NCBI RefSeq assembly: GCF_001662075.1
Contig: NZ_LYPL01000011.1
Coordinates: forward strand, 124,001-188,000
Direction: 5' to 3'
Source of the DNA: Rhizobium bangladeshense
GTDB lineage: Bacteria; Pseudomonadota; Alphaproteobacteria; Rhizobiales; Rhizobiaceae
DNA length: 64,000 bases
The notes below the pieces were generated by a model, which was given only the letters and a program-made list of their open reading frames with translations, had not been told where the DNA came from and did no database searches. The position numbers were made by a program, and so were the translations under genes. Within the stretch, counting starts at the first letter, position 1, and each line of letters opens with the position of its first letter. Below are positions 40,233 to 48,275 of this stretch, piece after piece.

Positions 40233-40793
40233 ATGTCGAACGCTCATCACCGCAAGAAACAACCGGCTCTCGTGCGCCAGCAATTGCTGGATGTCGCCGC
40301 GCGTCTTGCCGCGAGCGAAGGCATGGTCGCGGTCACACTCGATGCGGTTTCGGCTGCCTCCAGCGTCAGCAAGGGCGGGCTGCTGCATCACTTCCCGACG
40401 AAGAATGCGTTGCTCGACGCCCTGTTCGAGAGCCTGCTTGAAACGTTCGACGCCGACATCGAGGAGCTGATGCGGAGTGATCCGCTGCCGCAGGGGCGTT
40501 TCACCCGCGCCTATGTCATGGCGGTATCCGGCCTCAAGGACCGTCCCGACGATTCCAGGAACTGGACGCAGGTGACGATCGCGCTGCTTGCCGAACCGAG
40601 GCTGCGTCTGCGCTGGCGCCAGTGGGTGCAGGCGCGGGCAGAAGAGTATGTCGGCACGGACTCCTCGCTCGACGCCCAGATCGCGCGGTTTGCCGCCGAC
40701 GGGCTTTGGTTCGCAGACACGCTGGAAAGCCACGACATCGACGATGCCCTGAGGCGGGATCTTATCGGCCGCCTCGTGGAACTGACCGGCTAG
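40233..40793 (+). CDS. TetR-family regulator of SMR efflux gene
   Basis: Regulator of 186 residues. The helix-turn-helix is VTLDAVSAASSVSKGGLLHHFPTKNALLDALF (about 30-60), typical of the TetR group with a C-terminal TetR_C domain (FTRAYVMAVSGL...GLWFADTLESHDI). It is the first gene of an operon with a small multidrug transporter 21 bases downstream. A perfect palindrome in its promoter spacer is the likely operator. The ligand is probably a lipophilic cation exported by the transporter, by analogy with similar pairs. Confidence 0.87.
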   Translation: MSNAHHRKKQPALVRQQLLDVAARLAASEGMVAVTLDAVSAASSVSKGGLLHHFPTKNALLDALFESLLETFDADIEELMRSDPLPQGRFTRAYVMAVSGLKDRPDDSRNWTQVTIALLAEPRLRLRWRQWVQARAEEYVGTDSSLDAQIARFAADGLWFADTLESHDIDDALRRDLIGRLVELTG

Positions 40794-40814
40794 TAATCCG
40801 AAAGGGAATTCGTC

Positions 40815-41156
40815 ATGAGCCAGGCCGCCGTTTACGGGCTGCTTTTTGCCGCCATCGTGCTCGAAGTCATCGGCACGACTGCGCTGCAATTGTCGCAGCA
40901 GTTCACCCGCATCGGGCCAACGGCGCTCGTCGTCGCCTGTTATGCGGCAGCCTTCTATTGCCTGTCGCTTACGTTGAAGAATATCCCCGTTGGTATCGCC
41001 TATGCGATTTGGAGCGCTTTGGGAATCGTGCTGATTTCCTCGGTCGGGCTGATCTTCTTCAAGCAACGGCTCGACCTGCCGGCAATCCTCGGGCTTGGGC
41101 TGATCGTATCCGGCGTCGTCGTGGTCAACCTGTTTTCGAAATCAGTTTCGCATTGA
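40815..41156 (+). CDS. SMR-family multidrug efflux protein (EmrE/QacE-like)
   Basis: Inner-membrane protein of 113 residues with four helices. The essential glutamate is in helix 1 (LLFAAIVLEVIGTTALQLSQQFT), and the family motifs Y-C-LSLTLKNIPVGIAYAIWSALG and helix 4 LGLGLIVSGVVVVNLFS are present. It works as a dual-topology dimer exchanging protons for cationic drugs. It follows the TetR gene with a good ribosome site (AAAGGGA) and is presumably de-repressed by its substrates. Confidence 0.9.
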   Translation: MSQAAVYGLLFAAIVLEVIGTTALQLSQQFTRIGPTALVVACYAAAFYCLSLTLKNIPVGIAYAIWSALGIVLISSVGLIFFKQRLDLPAILGLGLIVSGVVVVNLFSKSVSH

Positions 41157-41208
41157 TATTGCTGGGATATTTCATAAAACTGGTGTCCGGGCCACGAGAC
41201 AAATTTTC

Positions 41209-41234
41209 CCCTTTGTCAAATTCCTGACAAAGGG
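41209..41234. repeat. Perfect hairpin/inverted repeat before thuA
   Basis: CCCTTTGTCA (41209-41218) and TGACAAAGGG (41225-41234), loop AATTCC. No T-run follows, so an operator or leader structure for thuAB is as likely as a terminator of the SMR operon. The rest of 41157-41347 shows no gene. Confidence 0.4.
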
Positions 41235-41347
41235 CTATGTGTTGCTAAACGTGGAGGAGAGCGAGGCGCACGCGGCGCTATTTTCCAAAGCGCTTTGAAT
41301 CCTACCTTCCCGCCTTTCGAGAGCTTTCCACTCTACAGGAGCACAGC

Positions 41348-42133
41348 ATGGCCATTCGCACCGTCGTCTGGGGAGAGAATATTCACGAGAATACCAATGA
41401 GATCGTCCGCGGCATCTATCCCGAGGGCATGCACACGGCGATTGCCAATGCGCTGAATGCCGATCCGGCCATCTCGGCGGCGACGGCGACGCTGCAGGAG
41501 CCGGAGCATGGCCTTAGCGAAGCCCGGCTTGCCGAAACCGACGTGCTGACCTGGTGGGGCCACAAGGATCACGGCGCCGTCTCCGACGTCGTCGTCGAAC
41601 GCGTCGCCAAGCGCGTCTGGGAGGGCATGGGCCTGCTGGTGCTGCATTCCGGTCATTTCTCCAAGATCTTCAAGCGGCTGATGGGCACGCCCTGCGCGCT
41701 GAAGTGGCGCGAGGCGGGCGAGCGCGAGCGGCTGTGGACGATCAATCCGCGCCATCCGATCGCCGCCGGCATCGGCGAGCATTTCGAGCTCGAGAACGAG
41801 GAAATGTACGGCGAGCAGTTCTCGGTGCCGGAGCCGCTGGAAACGGTGTTCATCTCCTGGTTCCAGGGCGGGGAAGTCTTCCGTTCCGGCCTGACCTGGC
41901 GCCGCGGCGCCGGCAACATCTTCTACTTCCGCCCCGGCCACGAGACCTATCCGACCTATCATGACGCCACCATCCAGAAGGTGCTGATCAATGGCGTCAA
42001 GTGGGCCTATAACCCTGAAGCGGCGTTGACTGCCATTACCGACGCTCCAAATGTGCCGGTAGAAAAGGCGCTGGAGCCGATCGTCGAACGCGGCCCGAGA
42101 CTGCACCAGGCCGGCGAAGCCGGTTACCGCTGA
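41348..42133 (+). CDS. thuA: ThuA-like trehalose utilisation protein
   Basis: Protein of 261 residues with a glutamine-amidotransferase-like (DJ-1/ThuA) fold. Segments are VVWGENIHENTNEIVRGIYPEGMH, LTWWGHKDHGAVSDVVVERV, MGLLVLHSGHFSKIFKRLMGT, and the C-terminal FRPGHETYPTYHDATIQKVLINGVKWA. In Sinorhizobium meliloti ThuA and ThuB act in trehalose and related disaccharide catabolism through 3-keto sugars. Here thuA and thuB are adjacent (9 bases apart) but lack the thuEFGK transporter. The exact sugar is therefore uncertain. Confidence 0.88.
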   Translation: MAIRTVVWGENIHENTNEIVRGIYPEGMHTAIANALNADPAISAATATLQEPEHGLSEARLAETDVLTWWGHKDHGAVSDVVVERVAKRVWEGMGLLVLHSGHFSKIFKRLMGTPCALKWREAGERERLWTINPRHPIAAGIGEHFELENEEMYGEQFSVPEPLETVFISWFQGGEVFRSGLTWRRGAGNIFYFRPGHETYPTYHDATIQKVLINGVKWAYNPEAALTAITDAPNVPVEKALEPIVERGPRLHQAGEAGYR

Positions 42134-42142
42134 GGAGCATTC

Positions 42143-43186
42143 ATGCGACTACTCGTTCTTGGCACGGGCGTGATGGCGAAAAGCCAGCTCACCCACTTCA
42201 GCAAAATCGACGGCGTAACGGTGGTCGCCGCCGTCGACACCGATCCCGACCGGCTTTCCGCCTTCGCCGACAAGTTCGGCATCGAAAAGCGGTTTCTGTC
42301 GCTGGATGAGGCGATCGCCTGGGGTGAATTCGATGCGGCGACGAACATTACGCCCGACCGCATCCATCACCCGACGACGCTGGCGCTGATCGCAGCCGGC
42401 AAACATGTGCTCTGCGAGAAGCCGCTGGCGGAAAACTATCCGAAGGCGCTGGAGATGACGGAAGCGGCCGAAAAGGCCGGCATCATCAACATGGTCAACC
42501 TCACCTATCGCAATGTGGCGCCGCTTCAGCGCGCCCGCGAGATGGTGCTCGCCGGCGAGCTCGGCACGATCAAACATGTCGAGGCATCCTATCTGCAGAG
42601 CTGGCTCGTCTCGCGCGCCTGGGGCGACTGGCGCACGGAATCGACCTGGCTGTGGCGGCTGTCCACCGGCCATGGCTCGAACGGCGTGCTCGGCGATGTC
42701 GGCATCCACATACTCGATTTCGCCGCCTATGGCGCGGCGACCGACATCGATCATGTCTTTGCGCGGCTGAAGACCTTCAACAAGGCGCCGGGCGGCCAGA
42801 TCGGCGAATATATGCTCGACGCCAATGACAGCTTCACCATGTCGGTCGATTTCGCCAACGGCGCGCTCGGCGTCATCCATGCCAGCCGCTGGGCGACGGG
42901 CCATCTTAATGAACTGAAGCTGCGCATCTACGGCGAGAAGGGCAGCCTCGAGGTCATACATCGCCCCGGCGGTTCCGAGTTGCGCGGCTGCCTCGGCGAA
43001 GATGCCGAGACCGCCACCTGGAGGGAGATCGAGGTGACGCCGGTGCCGACCAACTACCAGCGCTTCGCTGAGGCGGTAGCAAGCCGCATCCAGCCGGATC
43101 CCAATTTCCGCCACGCCGCCAACCTGCAGAAGGTTCTCGACCTCGCCATGGTCACCGAGCGTGAGCGGCGCGAGCTGAAGGTCTGA
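42143..43186 (+). CDS. thuB: ThuB-like Gfo/Idh/MocA oxidoreductase
   Basis: NAD(P)-dependent dehydrogenase of 347 residues. The N-terminal Rossmann fold (LLVLGTGVMAKSQLTHFSKIDGVTVVAAVDTD), the conserved EKPLA motif (KHVLCEKPLAENYPKA, lysine in the active site) and the C-terminal alpha/beta domain with SNGVLGDVGIHILDFAAYGA are visible. The ribosome site GAGGAGC precedes the ATG. As the partner of ThuA it probably oxidises or reduces a keto-sugar intermediate. Family members are numerous; the ThuB name depends on the neighbouring thuA. Confidence 0.87.
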   Translation: MRLLVLGTGVMAKSQLTHFSKIDGVTVVAAVDTDPDRLSAFADKFGIEKRFLSLDEAIAWGEFDAATNITPDRIHHPTTLALIAAGKHVLCEKPLAENYPKALEMTEAAEKAGIINMVNLTYRNVAPLQRAREMVLAGELGTIKHVEASYLQSWLVSRAWGDWRTESTWLWRLSTGHGSNGVLGDVGIHILDFAAYGAATDIDHVFARLKTFNKAPGGQIGEYMLDANDSFTMSVDFANGALGVIHASRWATGHLNELKLRIYGEKGSLEVIHRPGGSELRGCLGEDAETATWREIEVTPVPTNYQRFAEAVASRIQPDPNFRHAANLQKVLDLAMVTERERRELKV

Positions 43187-43225
43187 TCCTGCTGGAGAAG
43201 GAGGCGGAGGAGCGAGACAAGCTGC

Positions 43226-43663
43226 ATGAAAAGCATTCTCACAAGCTGGCCGCTTTGGGCGCTTCTTTCCGCCTGCTTCGCAGCGCTCACCGCGATTTTC
43301 GCAAAGGTCGGCGTCGAGAACGTCAATTCCGACTTCGCGACCTTCATTCGCACCATCGTTATCCTGATGGCGGCGGCAATCATGGTCTCCATATCAGGCA
43401 GTTGGCAGGAGCCGTCGTCGGTGTCGAGCAGGAGCTGGCTGTTCCTAGTGCTCTCCGGTCTTGCCACCGGCGCATCCTGGATTTGTTATTTCCGCGCCTT
43501 GAAGCTCGGTGATGCCGCCCGGGTGGCGCCTATCGACAAGCTGTCCGTCGTCTTCGTCTCTGTCTTTGCTGTGCTCTGCCTGGGTGAACGCCTGACGCTG
43601 TCGAACTGGCTCGGCGTCATCATGATTGCCGGAGGCGCCGTGCTCGTCGCCTACAGGGCTTGA
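43226..43663 (+). CDS. EamA/DMT-type small membrane transporter
   Basis: Membrane protein of 145 residues holding one EamA repeat with about five helices (WALLSACFAALTAIFAKVGV, FIRTIVILMAAAIMVSISG, SWLFLVLSGLATGASWICYFRALKLGDAARVAPIDKLSVVFVSVFAVLCLGERLTLSNWLGVIMIAGGAVLVAY). It is half the size of standard ten-helix DMT carriers, so it should work as a dimer. It follows thuB by 39 bases with a strong ribosome site (GGAGGCGGAGG) and may belong to the same transcript. Substrate unknown. Confidence 0.82.
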   Translation: MKSILTSWPLWALLSACFAALTAIFAKVGVENVNSDFATFIRTIVILMAAAIMVSISGSWQEPSSVSSRSWLFLVLSGLATGASWICYFRALKLGDAARVAPIDKLSVVFVSVFAVLCLGERLTLSNWLGVIMIAGGAVLVAYRA

Positions 43664-43699
43664 ACCGGCGACGGGCATGGGCGCGTTGGCGCAAGCAAA

Positions 43700-43725
43700 C
43701 GAAAAAGGCCCCGCCGAAGCGGGGC
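43700..43725 (-). terminator. Rho-independent terminator of the glycine-zipper gene
   Basis: Perfect 7-bp stem GCCCCGC-CGAA-GCGGGGC (43708-43725). On the minus strand it is followed by CTTTTTCG, so it ends the leftward transcript from 44162. Confidence 0.75.
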
Positions 43726-43766
43726 TTGAGGTAGCCGAGCCGCCGCAGGCGGCTTCGACGATCTTA

Positions 43767-44162
43767 TTATTCAATCACCTGCACCACGCGGTGGGTGCGG
43801 GGCTCGACGATCACACGGCGATCGTTGACGACGGTATAGGCATATTTCGGGTTGTCGGGCACCGGAGTGACGACGACATCAGCTGGAAGTGGCTTGCCGA
43901 CGACGATCGGTTGTTCGACGACCACGCGAGAAGTCGGGGCCGGCTGTTGTTCGACATAGGTGACGACCTCGCGCGGCGGCGGATCGACGACAGCACCGAC
44001 GACACCGCCGGCTATGCCGCCAACGGCGGCACCTACGGGGCCACCGACAATCGCGCCGGTGATGGCGCCGCCAGCCGCACCGGTGACGGCGCCGTCAGCA
44101 AGCGCGTTGGTGGCGAAAGACGAAAGCGCAAGGGCGCCGGAGACAAGTAGAATCTTGTACAT
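43767..44162 (-). CDS. Glycine-zipper/DUF1236-type secreted protein
   Basis: Protein of 131 residues from the ATG at 44162 (site AAAGGAGAAG), with a signal peptide MYKILLVSGALALSSFATNALA. A glycine-zipper stretch follows (about 26-60: VTGAAGGAITGAIVGGPVGAAVGGIAGGVVGA), which could insert into or associate with the envelope. A C-terminal DUF1236-like part ends NPKYAYTVVNDRRVIVEPRTHRVVQVIE. The role is unknown. A perfect EcfG promoter candidate 34 bases upstream of the start indicates membership in the general stress regulon. Confidence 0.8.
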   Translation of the reverse strand: MYKILLVSGALALSSFATNALADGAVTGAAGGAITGAIVGGPVGAAVGGIAGGVVGAVVDPPPREVVTYVEQQPAPTSRVVVEQPIVVGKPLPADVVVTPVPDNPKYAYTVVNDRRVIVEPRTHRVVQVIE

Positions 44163-44195
44163 TTTGCTTCTCCTTTGCTGGGGTTGCGTCTGGGT

Positions 44196-44220
44196 AACGA
44201 CGCCGCCTGGCCGATGTTCC
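44196..44220 (-). promoter_or_regulatory. EcfG-type promoter of the glycine-zipper gene
   Basis: Minus strand: GGAAC (44220-44216), 16 bases, CGTT (44199-44196). Perfect match, 33 bases before the ATG at 44162. Confidence 0.75.
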
Positions 44221-44279
44221 GGCAGGAGATTCACGCTTTGGAAGCCCGGTTCACATTCTGTGAGGCGGCTGAAATCGCC

Positions 44280-45392
44280 TCATTCCAGCCGCCGGCGGAA
44301 GAGCCAGGCGGCGGCGCTGAGCGTGACGCTGGCGATCAGCGCCAGCGGGATCGTCTGGTTTATCACCTCGCTCAAGGGGATGTCCTTGAGGAAAACGCCT
44401 TTGACGATCACCAGGAAATAGCGCAGCGGATTGATGAAGGTTATTGGCTGCAGCCAGCCCGGCATGTTCTCGATCGGGGTCGCGAAGCCGGAAAGCAGCA
44501 TGGCCGGGACCATGAACAGGAAGGCGCCGAGGATCGCCTGCTGCTGCGTCATCGACAGCGCCGAGATGAAGAGGCCGAGGCCGGCGACCGAGCCGAGGTA
44601 GAAGATGGCGCTGCCGTAAAGCAGGAAGAGCGAGCCGCGCAGCGGCACCTCGAAGAGGAAGACGGCGGCCAGGATATAGACCGTGATGTGGAACAGGCCG
44701 ATCATCATCGGCGGGATCAGCTTGCCGATCAGGATCTCGTGCAGGCGCAGCGGCGAGACCATCAGCTGATCGAAGGTGCCGAGCTCGCGCTCGCGGGCGA
44801 TCGACAAGGCGGTGACGATCAGGCCGATCAAAAGCGCGATGCTGGCGATCAGGTTCGGGACCATGAACCACTGATAGGTGAGGTTGGGGTTGAACCAGTT
44901 GCGGGGCATGGTCGAAACCATCTCGGGGCCGGCGCGCCTGCCTGCCGGCGTCTCGGCGGCAAGGGCGGCGCTGATCTGCGAGAGGTAGCCGGCGACGATC
45001 TGCGAGGCATTGGAACGGCGGCCGTCGAGGATCACCTGCAGATCGGCCGGCGCTTTCGCCTCGATGTTGCGGGAGAAATCCGGGCCGATTTCGATCGCTG
45101 CGATCACCGCCTGGTTGTCGATTGCCACCTGAACTTCGGCCTGATTGGCGGCGATCTCGATAGTGCGAAAGGTCGGCGAGCCATCGATGCGCTCGATCAG
45201 TTCCTGGCCCCAGTGGCCGCTGTCGCGGTTGAAGATCATGACGTCAACATTGCGCACTTCGAGCGTGGCGGCATAGGAAAAGACCAGAAGCTGGACGATC
45301 GGCGGGCCGATCAGGATGGCGCGGCCCTTGGGGTCGCGCAGCACGGCGAGCAGTTCCTTGACGATGAGGGCGTAAAGCCTTGTCCATCCCAT
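44280..45392 (-). CDS. ABC-2 type exporter permease (YbhR/YhhJ-like)
   Basis: Inner-membrane permease of 370 residues. A first helix is followed by a large periplasmic domain (about 45-175), then the ABC-2 core with five helices (WFMVPNLIASIALLIGLIVTALSIARERELGTFDQLMVSPL... GLGLFISALSMTQQQAILGAFLFMVPAMLLSGFATPIENMP...). It is the last gene of the operon, one base after its sister permease at 45394-46521; the two should form a heterodimer. E. coli YbhS/YbhR are the nearest functional analogues, tied to sodium/drug efflux. Confidence 0.88.
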   Translation of the reverse strand: MGWTRLYALIVKELLAVLRDPKGRAILIGPPIVQLLVFSYAATLEVRNVDVMIFNRDSGHWGQELIERIDGSPTFRTIEIAANQAEVQVAIDNQAVIAAIEIGPDFSRNIEAKAPADLQVILDGRRSNASQIVAGYLSQISAALAAETPAGRRAGPEMVSTMPRNWFNPNLTYQWFMVPNLIASIALLIGLIVTALSIARERELGTFDQLMVSPLRLHEILIGKLIPPMMIGLFHITVYILAAVFLFEVPLRGSLFLLYGSAIFYLGSVAGLGLFISALSMTQQQAILGAFLFMVPAMLLSGFATPIENMPGWLQPITFINPLRYFLVIVKGVFLKDIPLSEVINQTIPLALIASVTLSAAAWLFRRRLE

Positions 45393-45393
45393 C

Positions 45394-46521
45394 TCAGCCG
45401 ATCCTCTTTCGGGTGCTGCGCGCCGCGAGCACGAACATGATGGCGCCGATCGTCAGCATGACGGCAATGGCTTGAACGAACATCGGCCAGATGTCGCCGG
45501 CGAGGAACACCGTCTGCAGACTGGGGATCAGGTAACGCGCCGGCACGATGAAGGTGATCCACTGGATGATCTCAGGCATGGAGTTGATCTCGAACAGGAA
45601 GCCGGACAGCAGGAAGGCCGGCAGAAAAGCGGAGATCAGTGCCAGTTGCGAGGCGAGGAACTGGTTCTTCGTCGCCGTCGAGATCAACAGGCCTTGCCCC
45701 AGCGCCGGGATCAGAAAGGCGGCCGACAAGGCGTAAAGGGCGGCGGCGGAGCCGCGGAACGGCACGCCGAAGAGAAAGACGGCAAGCAGCACGCAGAGCG
45801 TCATCGAGGTGAGGCCGAGCAGGAAATAGGGTAGGATCTTGCCGGCGAGCAGCTCGACCGCGGTTACCGGCGTCGCCATCATCGCCTCCATCGTGCCGCG
45901 CTCCCATTCGCGGGCGACGACCAGCGAGGTCAGAAGCGTGCCGACCAGCGTCATCACGATGGCGATCGAGCCCGGCACGAGGAAGTTGCGGCTGGTCAGC
46001 TCCGGATTGAACCAGAAGCGCTGTTCGACCGCGATGGGGGGACCGGAGGAGGCGACATCCGCCTGCCTCTGCCGTTCCCAATTGGCAATGGCGCCCTGCG
46101 CATAATTCTGCACGAAGTTCGCGGTGTTCGGATCCGAGCCATCAACGATCACCTGGATGTCGGGCCGGTTGCCGGTGGTGTAGCGCGTGGTGAACTCGGC
46201 CGGAATGACGACGATGCCGCGCACCTTGCCGAGCACGAGGTCTTCCTCGAACAGGCGTCGGTCGCGGCCGATCGCCACATCGAAATAACGCGAAGCCTGG
46301 AAGCTGGCCGCGAGATCCTGCGTCAGCGGCGTCATCTCTTCCGCGATCAAGCCGATGCGGGTGCGGGTGGTATCGAGCGAGACGCCATAACCGAAGAGAA
46401 ACAGTAGGATCAGCGGCAGCACGAAGGCGATGAGGATGCTGCTCGGGTCGCGGATCGCCTGAAAGCTTTCCTTGCGCACAAGGGCAAAGAGACGCCGAAG
46501 GCGGCCGCCGGATGTGTTCAT
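45394..46521 (-). CDS. ABC-2 type exporter permease (YbhS-like)
   Basis: Permease of 375 residues with the same plan as its downstream neighbour: helix 1 (SSILIAFVLPLILLFLFGYGVSLD), a periplasmic domain, then FLVPGSIAIVMTLVGTLLTSLVVAREWERGTMEAMMATPVTAVELLAGKILPYF and three further helices. The REWERGTMEA motif is characteristic of ABC-2 permeases where the ATPase docks. It overlaps the ATPase gene by ATGA (46518-46521). Confidence 0.88.
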   Translation of the reverse strand: MNTSGGRLRRLFALVRKESFQAIRDPSSILIAFVLPLILLFLFGYGVSLDTTRTRIGLIAEEMTPLTQDLAASFQASRYFDVAIGRDRRLFEEDLVLGKVRGIVVIPAEFTTRYTTGNRPDIQVIVDGSDPNTANFVQNYAQGAIANWERQRQADVASSGPPIAVEQRFWFNPELTSRNFLVPGSIAIVMTLVGTLLTSLVVAREWERGTMEAMMATPVTAVELLAGKILPYFLLGLTSMTLCVLLAVFLFGVPFRGSAAALYALSAAFLIPALGQGLLISTATKNQFLASQLALISAFLPAFLLSGFLFEINSMPEIIQWITFIVPARYLIPSLQTVFLAGDIWPMFVQAIAVMLTIGAIMFVLAARSTRKRIG

Positions 46522-48275
46522 GCCGCGTCCTCCGCTTCCGACTGCTGCACCAGCGCGATGAAGGCATCCTCCATCGTCGGGTCCGGCTGCTCTTCGGTCG
46601 CCACCCTGGCCTTCAATTCATCGGGCGAGCCGAGCGCGATCGAGCGGCCGCGATAGATCAGCGAGATGCGGTCGCAATATTCCGCCTCGTCCATGAAATG
46701 GGTGGTGACGAGCACGGTGACGCCCTTTTCGACCAATCCGTTGATATGCGTCCAGAACTCGCGCCGAGTGATCGGGTCGACGCCCGATGTCGGTTCGTCC
46801 AGGAACAGGGCGCGCGGTTCGTGCATGACGGCGCAGGCGAGCGCCAGGCGCTGCTTGAGGCCGAGCGGCAGATCCTTGGCGGCCTCGCGGCCATGGCGGC
46901 CGAAATCGAAGATATCGGCCATCAGCGCGATGCGCTCGCGTCTGTGCTGTCCGCGAAGGCCGTAGACGCCGGCGAAGAACTCAAGGTTCTGCATGACCGT
47001 GAGATCGCCATAGAGCGAGAATTTCTGCGCCATGTAGCCGAGCTGATTGCGCGCCTCGGCGGCATCGCGGCGAAGATCGAAACCGGCGACGCGGCCTTCG
47101 CCGCCGGTCGGCTTCAACAGGCCGCAGAGCATCTTGAAGGTGGTGGATTTGCCGGCGCCGTTCGGGCCGAGCAGGCCGAAGATCTCGCCGCGGCGGATGT
47201 CGAAGCTGATGTCCTCGGCGGCGGTGAAATCGCCGAAGCGTTTGGTGAGGCCCCGGGCCTCGATCACCGGCCGGTCGCCCTCGGCCTTCAGCGGTTCTTG
47301 CGCCTCGGCGAGCCTGGAGCGGCCGCCGGGGCCGCCGCCCAGCATATCGACAAAGGCATCCTCGAAGCGGGGCGTGGCGGCAGTGAGCGTTGCACTGCCG
47401 CCGGCAGTGTCGATATCGGGTTTCATGTCCTTTGCCGCAACGAGACGGATCGCTTCGCCCTGGATCACGCCGTCGATGACACCATTGGCTTCAAGGAGTT
47501 CGGCGAGCACCTGCCGGCGGCGACCTTTGACGCCGGATACTCTGAAGACCCGGTCGCTCATGCGCTCGGTCATCTCTTCGGGTTTGCCTGAAAAAAACAG
47601 CTTGCCCTGGTTCAGGAGCAGCACGTGGTCGCAGGCTTCGGCCTCGTCGAGGTAGGCGGTCGACCAGAGCACGCCGATACCTTCTCTCGTCAGGTTCTCG
47701 ACCATCTTCCACAGGTCGCGCCGCGAAATCGGGTCGACGCCGACGCCCGGTTCGTCGAGCAGCAGCAGACGCGGCTTCTTCAGAAGCGCGCAGGCAAGGC
47801 CGAGCTTCTGCTTCATGCCGCCGGAGAGTTTGCCGGCCAGCCGGCCGGTGAAGCGTTTGAGATCGGTGAAGCTCAGCAATTCGTCGAAGGTGCTCGCGCG
47901 TTCGCTCTTCGGCAGGCCGCGCAGATCGGCGTAGAGATCGAGATTTTCCTGCACCGAGAGGTCTTCATAGAGGCCGAAGCGCTGCGGCATGTAGCCGATC
48001 GCCGCCTGGATGCCGGCGTCATTCTTCCTGGTGTCGAAGCCGAGAACCTCCACCGTTCCGCTGTCGGGCAGCATCAGCCCGGTCATCAGGCGGATCAGCG
48101 TCGTCTTGCCGGCGCCATCGGGGCCGACGAGGCCGGTGATCGCACCGCCGGCGATCGTGCCGGAGACTCTGTCAAGAGCAGGGGGAGCGTCGCCGAAACG
48201 TTTGGTGACGGCGTCGATCCGGACGAGCGGGCTGTCATCCCAACCTGTCTGGGAGGCGGTCTCGGCGGCGGTCAT
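46518..48275 (-). CDS. ABC exporter ATPase with two nucleotide-binding domains (YbhF-like)
   Basis: Tandem ATPase of 585 residues. The first domain has Walker A GPDGAGKTT, signature LSGGMKQKLGLACALL and Walker B LLLLDEPGVGVDP. A linker of about 70 residues follows, then the second domain with GPNGAGKST, LPLGLKQRLALACAV and LFLDEPTSGVDP, so both sites look functional. Fused ATPases of this sort power ABC-2 exporters with a HlyD-type adaptor, as in E. coli YbhF. It overlaps both neighbours by four bases. Confidence 0.9.
   Translation of the reverse strand: MTAAETASQTGWDDSPLVRIDAVTKRFGDAPPALDRVSGTIAGGAITGLVGPDGAGKTTLIRLMTGLMLPDSGTVEVLGFDTRKNDAGIQAAIGYMPQRFGLYEDLSVQENLDLYADLRGLPKSERASTFDELLSFTDLKRFTGRLAGKLSGGMKQKLGLACALLKKPRLLLLDEPGVGVDPISRRDLWKMVENLTREGIGVLWSTAYLDEAEACDHVLLLNQGKLFFSGKPEEMTERMSDRVFRVSGVKGRRRQVLAELLEANGVIDGVIQGEAIRLVAAKDMKPDIDTAGGSATLTAATPRFEDAFVDMLGGGPGGRSRLAEAQEPLKAEGDRPVIEARGLTKRFGDFTAAEDISFDIRRGEIFGLLGPNGAGKSTTFKMLCGLLKPTGGEGRVAGFDLRRDAAEARNQLGYMAQKFSLYGDLTVMQNLEFFAGVYGLRGQHRRERIALMADIFDFGRHGREAAKDLPLGLKQRLALACAVMHEPRALFLDEPTSGVDPITRREFWTHINGLVEKGVTVLVTTHFMDEAEYCDRISLIYRGRSIALGSPDELKARVATEEQPDPTMEDAFIALVQQSEAEDAA

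Noticed and set aside
44175..45440. A 421-codon plus-strand frame
   Set aside because: Antisense to an ABC-2 permease and rich in Asp, Glu, Arg and His, typical of shadow frames.
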